The position numbers were made by a program, and so were the translations under genes. The notes below the pieces were generated by a model, which ran no database searches, had not been told where the DNA came from, and worked only from the letters and a program-made list of their open reading frames with translations. Shown piece after piece: positions 1-5,705 of a stretch of 9,045 nucleotides of DNA (positions are counted from its first letter, which is position 1; each line of letters opens with the position of its first letter). The DNA comes from Kiritimatiellia bacterium (GTDB lineage Bacteria > Verrucomicrobiota > Kiritimatiellia > RFP12 > UBA1067). Location: contig JAFUDL010000201.1 of assembly GCA_017459225.1 (NCBI GenBank), positions 1 to 9,045 of the forward strand. Reading direction: 5' to 3'.

Positions 1-132
1 TAGGTGGTTGTCAAAGAAATGAAATCCCTCGGGCTTAGAAACCTCGCTGCCATCACCAGGATTGACGAGCTCAGCCGCAAGGCACACACCTGCGCCCGCA
101 AAGACGGCCATACCAATGATTAGCTTTTTCAC
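1..132 (-). CDS. Exported protein, N-terminal part only (runs off left edge)
   Basis: An open frame of 44 codons starts at GTG (130-132) and has no stop before the window edge. It begins MKKLIIGMAVFAGAGVCLAA: a short Lys-Lys n-region, a hydrophobic core and small residues before a likely cleavage site (LAA/E or nearby), which is a Sec signal peptide. The mature part starts ELVNPGDGSEVSKPEGFHFF. A good ribosome binding site, GAGAGGA, lies 7 nt before the GTG, which is why the non-ATG start is chosen. The gap to the stop of the silk-like gene upstream is 32 nt, so the two are probably co-transcribed from the promoter at 2473-2501. The product cannot be identified from 44 residues. Its place in a polysaccharide export operon and its export signal would fit an outer-membrane beta-barrel or periplasmic partner, but that is inference only. 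Confidence 0.75.
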   Translation of the reverse strand, partial: MKKLIIGMAVFAGAGVCLAAELVNPGDGSEVSKPEGFHFFDNHL

Positions 133-139
133 TGCTGTG

Positions 140-146
140 TCCTCTC
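140..146 (-). promoter_or_regulatory. Ribosome binding site that supports the GTG start
   Basis: GAGAGGA on the minus strand sits 7 nt upstream of the GTG at 130-132. It is a strong Shine-Dalgarno match and decides the start of the truncated gene at the left edge. Confidence 0.6.
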
Positions 147-164
147 TTTCAAAATTTTGAACTA

Positions 165-1712
165 TCACCACGCACTGAGTTTCTGGCCCTTATAAGGGGG
201 CGGCGGGGGCGGCGGAGGAGGATTCGGAGGAATGTAGCCACCGCCACCATCAGAGCCGCCACCATCGCGGCCATGCTTGTAATAGGGATTGCCATCGCCG
301 TCTTCATCGGCCTTGCCGTCGGCATTGCCGCCCACAGCTTCCTTGCTGTTCACATAGCCGCGGGGCACACGGTTGACACCGATGTCGGCGGCAAGCTCGT
401 TCGGTCCAACACCAGCCATCACAGGAGCTTCAAACGCGCCGCCACCCATGCGGCCAGTAGGCGTTTTAATGCCAGAACCTTCGCCGAGTTCGCCCAACAT
501 CGCTATACCCACATCAGGACCACCAGTGGTCATAACAGGGTTGGGAAGGCCAGGCTCGCCAAGAACGGATGTAATACCCGAACCAGCACCTGCTCCTGCA
601 CCAGCGGTTGCACCCGTGCCAGCGCCCGCTCCCGCACCAGCGCCCGTGCCAGCGGTTGCGCCCGCACCAGCTGTCGCTCCTGCGCCCGCACCAGCAGTTG
701 TACCAGCAGCACCTGCAGCAGTGCCACCATTGTTGGCACCATTGCCGCCATTGGCCGCAGTTCCGCCGTTCTGCGCAGTCGCAGCACCAGCCGCCGCAGC
801 GCCACCGGCTGCCGCAGAAGCGCCATTGCCACCGTTGTTAGCGCCATTGTTCGCTGCTGTACCGCCATTGGCCGCAGTTCCGCCGTTCTGCGCAGTCGCA
901 GCTCCATTTGCAGCATTGCCACCATTTGCAGCATTGCCACCGTTGCTACCACCATTCGCTCCGTTGGCTCTAGCTCCAGCGCCGATTAGCGAAGCGACGA
1001 TGGCGCGGTCAGGCTCATCGCCTGCGCCGGCAGCAGCGAGAATCGGATCGTAGTTCTTGTCAAGTGCAGGACCAACCCACTCCGATGCTGCGGTTTCACG
1101 CGTCTTGGAGTCGGGGATCTGACTGAGCATTGTATTGATGAGGTCGCTAGTAGGCTTCTCGCCCGAGGCCTGCAGGAACATGATGGCTGCCATCGCCTCG
1201 CGCACTCCGCCGTTGTTATCTGCCTTCTCGCAGCGCTCGCTGATGGCGTGAAGCGTATTCGTGGAGATCGTGATGAACTTCTCCTTGCTCACGTTTCCAC
1301 GGTTGAGCGGACCTCCAGGACCGGACAACGCCTCTACGAACTGGGGAAGGTACTCTGGCGGCATCGTTGCGAACGCCTCCGCAATCACGGAGTTCGCCGC
1401 GCGCTTATCCCTGTTCTGCGCCATCGCCGCCTTGATGCCGGCAATGTTCGCCTGTATCGCCGCAGCAGCCTTCTGCTCGGCCGAACCAGGCATTGCGGCA
1501 ATCGAGGCATTGACCGCCTTGATCAGCTCCTTCTGGTCGCCTGCGGAAAGCTGGGACATGATGGAAGCCATCGTACCAGAATCCTTCGCGCAATCGCCGA
1601 CCTTGGCAATCCACGCTTCGCGGGGCATGGCGGCCGCCCCTTGGGCGAACGCCGATGCGGCAATCAGCGTCAAAGCACAGATCGCCACCGTTTTCATCCA
1701 CTGCATCTTCAT
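165..1712 (-). CDS. Secreted silk-like Ala/Gly/Asn/Thr-rich protein with polyproline C-terminus
   Basis: No family is recognised. The start chosen is the ATG at 1710-1712, giving 515 residues. An AGGAG lies 7 nt before it, whereas the ATG at 1716-1718 almost touches that AGGAG. A Sec signal peptide (MKTVAICALTLIAASAFA) is followed by a ~210-residue region that looks mainly alpha-helical and carries two cysteines (in VGDCAKD and SERCEKA). About residues 245-380 are low complexity: first Gly-Asn-Ala-Thr blocks (NGGTAANGG, AATAQNGG), then Ala-Gly/Thr-Gly blocks (AGAGAGATAGAG) like silk. Then come a ~80-residue mixed segment, a DEDGDGN motif resembling a Ca-binding loop, Gly/Asp-rich sequence, nine consecutive prolines and the end YKGQKLSAW. 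No transmembrane anchor or lipobox is visible. It lies 38 nt downstream of the export lipoprotein gene and 32 nt upstream of another exported protein gene. A role as matrix, spacer or envelope-spanning component in polysaccharide export is inference. Confidence 0.85.
   Translation of the reverse strand: MKMQWMKTVAICALTLIAASAFAQGAAAMPREAWIAKVGDCAKDSGTMASIMSQLSAGDQKELIKAVNASIAAMPGSAEQKAAAAIQANIAGIKAAMAQNRDKRAANSVIAEAFATMPPEYLPQFVEALSGPGGPLNRGNVSKEKFITISTNTLHAISERCEKADNNGGVREAMAAIMFLQASGEKPTSDLINTMLSQIPDSKTRETAASEWVGPALDKNYDPILAAAGAGDEPDRAIVASLIGAGARANGANGGSNGGNAANGGNAANGAATAQNGGTAANGGTAANNGANNGGNGASAAAGGAAAAGAATAQNGGTAANGGNGANNGGTAAGAAGTTAGAGAGATAGAGATAGTGAGAGAGAGTGATAGAGAGAGSGITSVLGEPGLPNPVMTTGGPDVGIAMLGELGEGSGIKTPTGRMGGGAFEAPVMAGVGPNELAADIGVNRVPRGYVNSKEAVGGNADGKADEDGDGNPYYKHGRDGGGSDGGGGYIPPNPPPPPPPPPYKGQKLSAW
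745..902 (-). repeat. 41-bp exact direct repeat, 117 bp apart, in the low-complexity region
   Basis: Positions 745-785 and 862-902 are identical over 41 bases, with an offset of 117 bp (39 codons, in frame). They encode the repeated ATAQNGGTAANGG segment. Around them the whole stretch from about 590 to 985 is built from short Gly/Ala/Asn/Thr codon blocks. An in-frame repeat like this could expand or contract without breaking the gene. Confidence 0.85.
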
Positions 1713-1750
1713 GTGCATTCTCCTTTCACGTTGACAATTATTTTTTTAAA

Positions 1751-2419
1751 TCAATACCAGGATATCGGCACCCACACCACATCGCCGGCCTTAAGGACCA
1801 TGTCCTTGTCGGGCCGACCGTCTTTGCCAATCTCCTCAAGATCAATAAACGTCTTCTTCTGCGCACCGTCGGGCATGCAACGAGTCACCTGAATTCTGTT
1901 CTTGTTGGCCATCGAGGTGACGCCGCCTGCAACCATGAGCACGCGCGTGAGCTGCATCTCCTCCGTGGCTGGCACGTCCACCGGACCTGGCCTGCGCACT
2001 TCGCCGAGCACCGTGATCGTGCCCCAGGGCGACACCATGTTCTGCCCTGGCTGATATATGAAGGTAGCCGTGACCGTGGGGTCAACGTAGAACTCCTTGT
2101 ATGCCGCTGTGATCTTCTGCTGCAGCTGCATGAGCGAGAGCTGGTCGACTTTGATTGTGCCGATGAGCTCCATCGTGATGCATCCCTCGGCATCCACGAA
2201 GTACTGCTTCGAGTCACGGTTCGTAATGCCCGAAGCCGTCACTGTGATGGCAAGCGCCACGCCCGGGCGCACACGCGGACCAGGCCATATCGTGGCCTCC
2301 ACGCCCGGTCCGTCCTGAGGCTTATTGAAGATCTTGGCAATAGTCTCGCATCCTCCCGCGCAGAGGAGCACGAGAGACATCAAGGCGCATGACGCGATTC
2401 TAGACAATCTCAAGGTCAT
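1751..2419 (-). CDS. Polysaccharide export outer-membrane lipoprotein (Wza/GumB-like, Poly_export + SLBB)
   Basis: This is likely an outer-membrane auxiliary protein that passes exopolysaccharide or capsule across the outer membrane. From the ATG at 2417-2419 it is 222 residues. It begins with a lipoprotein signal ending in LLCAGGC, with the lipidated cysteine at residue 24. Residues ~45-130 match the Poly_export pattern: an ITV...(Y)FVDAEGCITMELIGTIKV core, then a helix LMQLQQKITAAYKEFYVDPTV. Residues ~140-222 match an SLBB beta-grasp: ITVLGEVRRPGPVDVP, then LMVAGGVTSMANKNRI, ending LKAGDVVWVP. It is short, with only one SLBB-like unit and no long C-terminal helix of the E. coli Wza type, so it resembles GumB-type proteins. 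A GTG at 2468-2470 is in frame but lies upstream of the predicted transcription start, so it is not used. No clear Shine-Dalgarno precedes the ATG. It is the first gene of its operon. Confidence 0.88.
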   Translation of the reverse strand: MTLRLSRIASCALMSLVLLCAGGCETIAKIFNKPQDGPGVEATIWPGPRVRPGVALAITVTASGITNRDSKQYFVDAEGCITMELIGTIKVDQLSLMQLQQKITAAYKEFYVDPTVTATFIYQPGQNMVSPWGTITVLGEVRRPGPVDVPATEEMQLTRVLMVAGGVTSMANKNRIQVTRCMPDGAQKKTFIDLEEIGKDGRPDKDMVLKAGDVVWVPISWY

Positions 2420-2472
2420 TTTTATGCTGCAATGTCGTTCAATGGGACTATTCCCCCATATGAGCAACACGC

Positions 2473-2501
2473 ATTATACGCTTTTCTTTTGAATAAGGCA
2501 A
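2473..2501 (-). promoter_or_regulatory. Sigma70-type promoter of the export operon
   Basis: On the minus strand TTGCCT (2496-2501) and a perfect TATAAT (2473-2478) are separated by exactly 17 bp, in an AT-rich stretch that stands out from the GC-rich surroundings. The predicted transcription start is near 2466, giving a leader of about 47 nt before the ATG at 2419. It lies directly downstream of the hairpin that closes the ribosomal operon, so it starts a separate transcript. Confidence 0.75.
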
Positions 2502-2522
2502 TAAGAAAATTTGGGAAACGAA

Positions 2523-2544
2523 CTGCCGTCTTTGCGAACGGCAG
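2523..2544 (-). terminator. Probable terminator of the rplY-rplI operon
   Basis: A perfect 7-bp GC-rich stem (CTGCCGT/ACGGCAG) with an 8-nt loop begins 23 nt after the rplI stop. On the minus strand it is followed by a moderately T-rich stretch (TTCGTTTCCCAAATTTTCTT) rather than a pure T run. Its position between rplI and the next promoter supports the call. Confidence 0.65.
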
Positions 2545-2567
2545 CCCGTCTCCCGAGAGGAACAAGG

Positions 2568-3044
2568 CTAGGCCTGCTCCTCCGCCGAGTCGTCGAGGAT
2601 CTCGACCTTGAACGGAGCGACCACGCCTTCATCGAGCGTGATCTTGCCGTCGAACGTGCCGACCTCCTTGAGGTGGTCGGGCAGGTTGAGCTGCGAACGC
2701 TCCACTTTCACGCCGCGGTTCGCCTCGATTGCGGCGATGATGTCCGTGGCCGTGACGCTGCCGTAGAGCTTCTTGCCGTCAACCGTCTGGGCCTTGACAG
2801 TGACACTGAGGCCGGTGAGCGTGGCAGCCACCTTCTCGGCGGCGGCCTTGCGGGCCTTGCGCTCCTCGGCGCGCTGCGCCTCGAGCTTCGCGAGCCTGCG
2901 CTTGGAGGCCTCGGTCACAGGAGCGGCGTAGCCCTGCGGAAGCAGGTAGTTGCGCGCGTAGCCTGCGGCCACTTTCACGATCTGCCCTGACTTGCCGAGG
3001 TTCTTCACGTCGGCCATGAGCATGACTTCTTTTGTCTTTGTCAT
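2568..3044 (-). CDS. rplI: 50S ribosomal protein L9
   Basis: L9 binds 23S rRNA at the base of the L1 stalk and helps maintain reading frame. The product is 158 residues from the ATG at 3042-3044. The N-terminal domain carries the full L9 signature, G-x2-G-x4-V-x2-G-Y-x2-N-Y-L-x3-G-x-A, at residues 17-40 (GKSGQIVKVAAGYARNYL). A charged Ala/Lys/Glu/Arg helix at ~45-75 links to the C-terminal domain (~78-150, with VDGKKLYGSVTATDI and LPDHLKEVGTF). Frame continues upstream to an ATG at 3089, but that would overlap rpsR. The chosen start has AAGGAA 8 nt ahead and gives the normal N-terminus apart from a few extra residues (TKTKE). It lies 16 nt after rpsR and is the last gene of the operon. Confidence 0.97.
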   Translation of the reverse strand: MTKTKEVMLMADVKNLGKSGQIVKVAAGYARNYLLPQGYAAPVTEASKRRLAKLEAQRAEERKARKAAAEKVAATLTGLSVTVKAQTVDGKKLYGSVTATDIIAAIEANRGVKVERSQLNLPDHLKEVGTFDGKITLDEGVVAPFKVEILDDSAEEQA

Positions 3045-3060
3045 CTTGCGCGTTCCTTTC

Positions 3061-3303
3061 TCAGGCCATGAGGCCCATGTTGCGCGCACGGCGCACGCCC
3101 TTCTTGATCTGGCGCTGCTGCATAGCGGTGACTCCGGTGACGCGGGCGGGTATGATCTTGCCGTACTCGGTCACGTAGCGCTTGAGCAGCTCGATGTCGC
3201 TGAGGTCGATCTTGTCGTTCGCGGGAATCGAGGGACGACGGCGGGAGCCGAACTCCGAACGATCCTCGCGGTCCTGACGGTCGCTTTTCTTCTGATAGGC
3301 CAT
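3061..3303 (-). CDS. rpsR: 30S ribosomal protein S18
   Basis: S18 pairs with S6 on the platform of the small subunit. The product has 80 residues, a usual length. After a basic, charged N-terminal tail (1-30) comes the conserved core: KIDLSDIELLKRYVTEYGKIIPARVTGV at 31-58, then MQQRQIKKGVRRARNMGL up to the C-terminus. The N-terminal region has no cysteines, so this is the zinc-free form. AAGGAA lies 8 nt before the ATG. It sits between ssb and rplI as in most bacteria, 30 nt after the ssb stop. Confidence 0.97.
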   Translation of the reverse strand: MAYQKKSDRQDREDRSEFGSRRRPSIPANDKIDLSDIELLKRYVTEYGKIIPARVTGVTAMQQRQIKKGVRRARNMGLMA

Positions 3304-3333
3304 TTTTCTGGTTCCTTGATTTGTGATTGTCTG

Positions 3334-3777
3334 TTAAAACGGCATGGTGTTGTCGTCGTCGTAGCCGTCGCACTCGCCCTGAGGGGCGTTCTGCGCCGGC
3401 GCGCTTGGGCCGATGGGCTCGCCCGTGAGGCGGCTCTGGTTGGGAGCCGGCAGCGGGAGGAACTTCACGGTCATGGCGCGGACTTTCAGCTTCTGGTGCT
3501 TCTGCCCGTCCTTCTCCCATGAATCCATCTGGAGGCGTCCCTCCACAAGCACGGATCGTCCCTTGCGGAGATACTGGCCGCACAGCTCGGCGAGCTTCTC
3601 CCACGCATCGACTTCGACGAACGTGGGGATGTCCACCATGTTCCCATTGCGGTCTCTCCTGCGCTCGTTGAGCGCAAGGGCAAATCTGCACACCTTCGTG
3701 GCGTTCATGCCCACCGCGCGCACCTCGGGGTCGCGGGTGAGATTGCCCATCAGGATCACTTTGTTAAAAGACGGCAT
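3334..3777 (-). CDS. ssb: Single-stranded DNA-binding protein
   Basis: SSB coats single-stranded DNA in replication, repair and recombination, and recruits partners through its C-terminal tip. The product has 147 residues. The OB-fold spans ~1-108, starting MPSFNKVILMGNLTRDPEVR and including FVEVDAWEKLAE, the KGRSVLVEGRLQMDSWE strand pair and the KLKVRA strand. A short Pro/Gln/Ala-rich linker follows. The tail ends DDDNTMPF, an acidic tip close to the canonical DDDIPF, so protein recruitment is probably intact. A GGAG lies 7 nt before the ATG. It is 15 nt downstream of rpsF, the standard S6-SSB-S18 arrangement. Confidence 0.96.
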   Translation of the reverse strand: MPSFNKVILMGNLTRDPEVRAVGMNATKVCRFALALNERRRDRNGNMVDIPTFVEVDAWEKLAELCGQYLRKGRSVLVEGRLQMDSWEKDGQKHQKLKVRAMTVKFLPLPAPNQSRLTGEPIGPSAPAQNAPQGECDGYDDDNTMPF

Positions 3778-3792
3778 GTCTCTTCTCCGCCG

Positions 3793-4197
3793 TTACTGAA
3801 CCGCCTCCGGGGCGGGTTCCGCGGACTCGGCCTCTGCCGCTTCCCTCTGGGCCTTGAGGGCCGCACGAGCCTCGGCGGCCTCTGCCTGGCCGGCGAGAAT
3901 CTGCTCGCGGCGTTCGTCCACCGCGAGGATCTGCACGCGGAACACCTCCTCGACGAGGCGATAGCGGTTCACGAGCTCCTTGATCTTCGAGGGGTCGATC
4001 TCGAAGCGCACCATCACGTACACGCCGCTCTCGCGCTTGCGCATGCGGCGCGCAAACGGACGCTTGCCGAGCACCTCCTGGCTGAGAATTACGCCTTCAA
4101 GACGCGTGATCTCCGCCACTGCCTTCTGGATGTAGGAATCCAGAACGTCGTCCTTCGCCTGGCCGGCGAAGATGTAAAAACCATCGTACTTCTTCAT
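3793..4197 (-). CDS. rpsF: 30S ribosomal protein S6
   Basis: S6 binds 16S rRNA with S18 in the central domain. The product has 134 residues. The core (1-95) shows KKYDGFYIFAG, the helix LDSYIQKAVAEITRLEG, GKRPFARRMRKRESGVYVMVRFE and the second helix IKELVNRYRLVEEVFRVQIL. Residues ~98-134 form an Ala/Glu-rich tail absent from minimal S6 proteins. Its ATG overlaps the pth stop in an ATGA arrangement, so translation is probably coupled to pth. There is therefore no separate leader for S6:S18 autoregulation unless it lies within pth. Confidence 0.96.
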   Translation of the reverse strand: MKKYDGFYIFAGQAKDDVLDSYIQKAVAEITRLEGVILSQEVLGKRPFARRMRKRESGVYVMVRFEIDPSKIKELVNRYRLVEEVFRVQILAVDERREQILAGQAEAAEARAALKAQREAAEAESAEPAPEAVQ

Positions 4198-4805
4198 TTG
4201 TCGTCTTCCTTCCCGGCCGCGGCGGACTCTGCAGCCCAGCCGTTGTACCGGTTCATCGCGGTTTCAGCACTTTCAAGTTCAATTGTTCCGATCGCCTTGA
4301 CTGCCTGCGTCACCACCTCGTCCATCACGCGGCGGTCAGCCGGCGAGAACTTGCCGAGCACGTGACCAACCACGTTCGCGCGGTCGCGCGAGTCGCGGCC
4401 CACGCCCAGGCGCAGCCGAACGAAGTCCGGCGTGCCAGTGCGCTCGATCACGCTCTTCAGGCCGTTGTGCCCCCCTGCCGAGCCTCCTTTTCTCACGCGC
4501 ATCTTCCCCACGGGGAGGTCGATGTCGTCGGAGACCACCAGAAGGTCCTCCGCGGCCTTGGCGTTGTGGTACTTCACGACGGGCGCCACGCAGTCGCCGC
4601 TCAGATTCATGTAGGTCATGGGCTTCACCAGCACAACCTTCATTCCGCCAAGCATGCCCGCGGCAAGCTCCCCGCCGAACGAGGACGAAGCCTTCCAGGA
4701 CGCGCCGATCTCGCGCGCCAGCGCATCCACGACCTCGAAGCCGATGGAGTGCGGCGTGTTCGCGTATTCCGCGCCCGGATTGCCAAGTCCTGCGATAACC
4801 TTCAT
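4194..4805 (-). CDS. pth: Peptidyl-tRNA hydrolase
   Basis: Pth cleaves the ester bond of peptidyl-tRNAs dropped by ribosomes, recycling tRNA in the cytoplasm. The product has 203 residues from the ATG at 4803-4805. A TTG just before it (4806-4808) is also possible, because AGGGAAG is about 10 nt before the TTG and 13 nt before the ATG. Family motifs, numbered from the ATG: GLGNPGAEYANTPHSIGF with catalytic N9 and H19; MTYMNLSG with N67; SDDIDLPVG with the catalytic Asp at 93; GSAGGHNGLKS with H113 and N114; and FVRLRLGVGR. Where most bacteria have TRHN around the catalytic His, this protein has TPHS. The C-terminus carries a polar tail (AAESAAAGKEDDK). It lies 23 nt after rplY and overlaps rpsF by 4 nt. 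Confidence 0.96.
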   Translation of the reverse strand: MKVIAGLGNPGAEYANTPHSIGFEVVDALAREIGASWKASSSFGGELAAGMLGGMKVVLVKPMTYMNLSGDCVAPVVKYHNAKAAEDLLVVSDDIDLPVGKMRVRKGGSAGGHNGLKSVIERTGTPDFVRLRLGVGRDSRDRANVVGHVLGKFSPADRRVMDEVVTQAVKAIGTIELESAETAMNRYNGWAAESAAAGKEDDK

Positions 4806-4828
4806 CAAAGCACCGGAACTTCCCTAAA

Positions 4829-5494
4829 CTACTTCTTCGCCTCCGCCTTCGCGGCAGCGGCGTCTTCCTTGCCCTTCTTGATCACCTCGGGGGCCTTCTC
4901 GCCCGCAGCAGCCGCGCCGGCAGTCGCGTCGGCGCCCTCGGGCGCCTTGACCACCGCAGCGGCATACTCGCCGCGCGTGACAAGGGTGAACTTGTCGCCA
5001 AGCTGAAGATCGCGCACGAAGAGCGTCTGGTCAAGACCAAGCGCAGAGACGTCCACGTCGAACTTCTCCACGATGTCCGTGGGAAGGCATTCCACCTCGA
5101 TGGAGCGAAGCACCTGCTCCAGCACGCCGCCGCCGAGCTTCACGCCCACGGCCTCGCCGACGAGACGCAGCGGCACCGTCACGCGGACCTTCTGCGAAAG
5201 CGAAACCTCGCTGAAGTCCACATGTATCGGCGTGCCGGCGAGAACGTCGTTCTGCATCTCGCGCAGAAGCGCCGGAACCTCCTTGCCCTGAACGTCGAGC
5301 GTCACCAGCAGCTGCTTTCCGCTGCGGCCCCGCATCGCCATCATGAACTCGTGGGCGTTGAACTTTATCAGCTTCGTGCCGCCCTTGTTCATGCTCATCA
5401 CCGACGCCGGCACAAGGCCAGCACGGCGAAGCCGGCGGACTGCCGCTGTACCCTGCTCGGTACGCTCCTCCGCCTTGATCCTGATCTGATCCAT
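4829..5494 (-). CDS. rplY: 50S ribosomal protein L25, long CTC-type
   Basis: L25 binds 5S rRNA; the long form is also known as general stress protein CTC. The product has 221 residues. The N-terminal 5S-binding domain (~1-92) shows the typical start MDQIRIKAEERTEQGTAAVRRLRRAGLVPA and ends near PIHVDFSEV. The C-terminal beta domain (~93-185) has KVRVTVPLRLVGEAVGVKLGG, VECLPTDIVEKFDVDVSAL and LGDKFTLVTRGE. A ~35-residue Ala/Lys/Glu tail follows. A purine-rich GAAGAGAGA about 8 nt ahead probably serves as ribosome binding site; the AGGA touching the ATG is too close. It is the first gene of the ribosomal operon. The prs gene often found ahead of it is absent: the upstream neighbour is the unrelated 955-residue repeat protein. 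Confidence 0.96.
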   Translation of the reverse strand: MDQIRIKAEERTEQGTAAVRRLRRAGLVPASVMSMNKGGTKLIKFNAHEFMMAMRGRSGKQLLVTLDVQGKEVPALLREMQNDVLAGTPIHVDFSEVSLSQKVRVTVPLRLVGEAVGVKLGGGVLEQVLRSIEVECLPTDIVEKFDVDVSALGLDQTLFVRDLQLGDKFTLVTRGEYAAAVVKAPEGADATAGAAAAGEKAPEVIKKGKEDAAAAKAEAKK

Positions 5495-5564
5495 TCCTTT
5501 TTCTCTCTTCGGTTACCCCGCCTGCTCTCACGCACACACGCTACCCTCGGCGGTCAAAGGGAAT

Positions 5565-5575
5565 AGTATATCATA
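5565..5575 (-). promoter_or_regulatory. Candidate -10 region of the rplY operon
   Basis: An AT-rich island ~70 nt upstream of rplY carries overlapping -10-like hexamers on the minus strand, TATACT (5565-5570) and TATGAT (5570-5575). No good -35 is visible 16-18 bp upstream. Location supports a promoter here, but the exact elements are uncertain. The rest of 5495-5705 holds a GC-rich leader, an AT-rich patch near 5599-5620 with the palindrome TTTTCGAAAA, and the stem-loop listed separately. Confidence 0.4.
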
Positions 5576-5671
5576 AAATCGGACCCTTGTGGGGGACTAA
5601 AATCGTTTTTTCGAAAATGAGGCACCTGCCGCTCCATGACCAGCCGCCCCTATGCAAGACCGCCGCAGACT

Positions 5672-5691
5672 ACGGGCGCGGCAAAGCCCGT
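5672..5691 (-). terminator. Stem-loop after the 955-residue protein gene, possible terminator
   Basis: A perfect 6-bp GC-rich stem (ACGGGC/GCCCGT) with an 8-nt loop lies 15 nt beyond the stop codon. No T run follows it directly, so it may be an mRNA-end stabilising hairpin or an inefficient terminator rather than a classical one. Confidence 0.4.
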
Positions 5692-5705
5692 TCTGAGCCC
5701 TACGT

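Noticed and set aside
273..1053. Long plus-strand open frames opposite the silk-like gene, rich in Ala/Pro or Arg/Ser/Cys
   Set aside because: They mirror GC-rich repetitive codons of the real gene; they have no signal, no ribosome binding site and no family-like sequence, while the minus-strand frame has a signal peptide and sits in an operon.
2468..2470. GTG start for the export lipoprotein
   Set aside because: It lies upstream of the predicted transcription start and would bury the lipoprotein signal peptide 17 residues inside.
3045..3089. Upstream extension of L9 to an ATG at 3089
   Set aside because: It would overlap the end of rpsR and add residues foreign to L9; the ATG at 3042-3044 has a well-placed AAGGAA.
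3041..3691. Long minus-strand alternative frame across ssb and rpsR
   Set aside because: It overlaps two clearly recognised genes in another frame and its Arg/Pro/Gly-rich product resembles no protein family.
5495..5705. Possible riboswitch or structured leader ahead of rplY
   Set aside because: Apart from one simple stem-loop near the previous stop and a short palindrome, no conserved riboswitch core or attenuator pair could be recognised.
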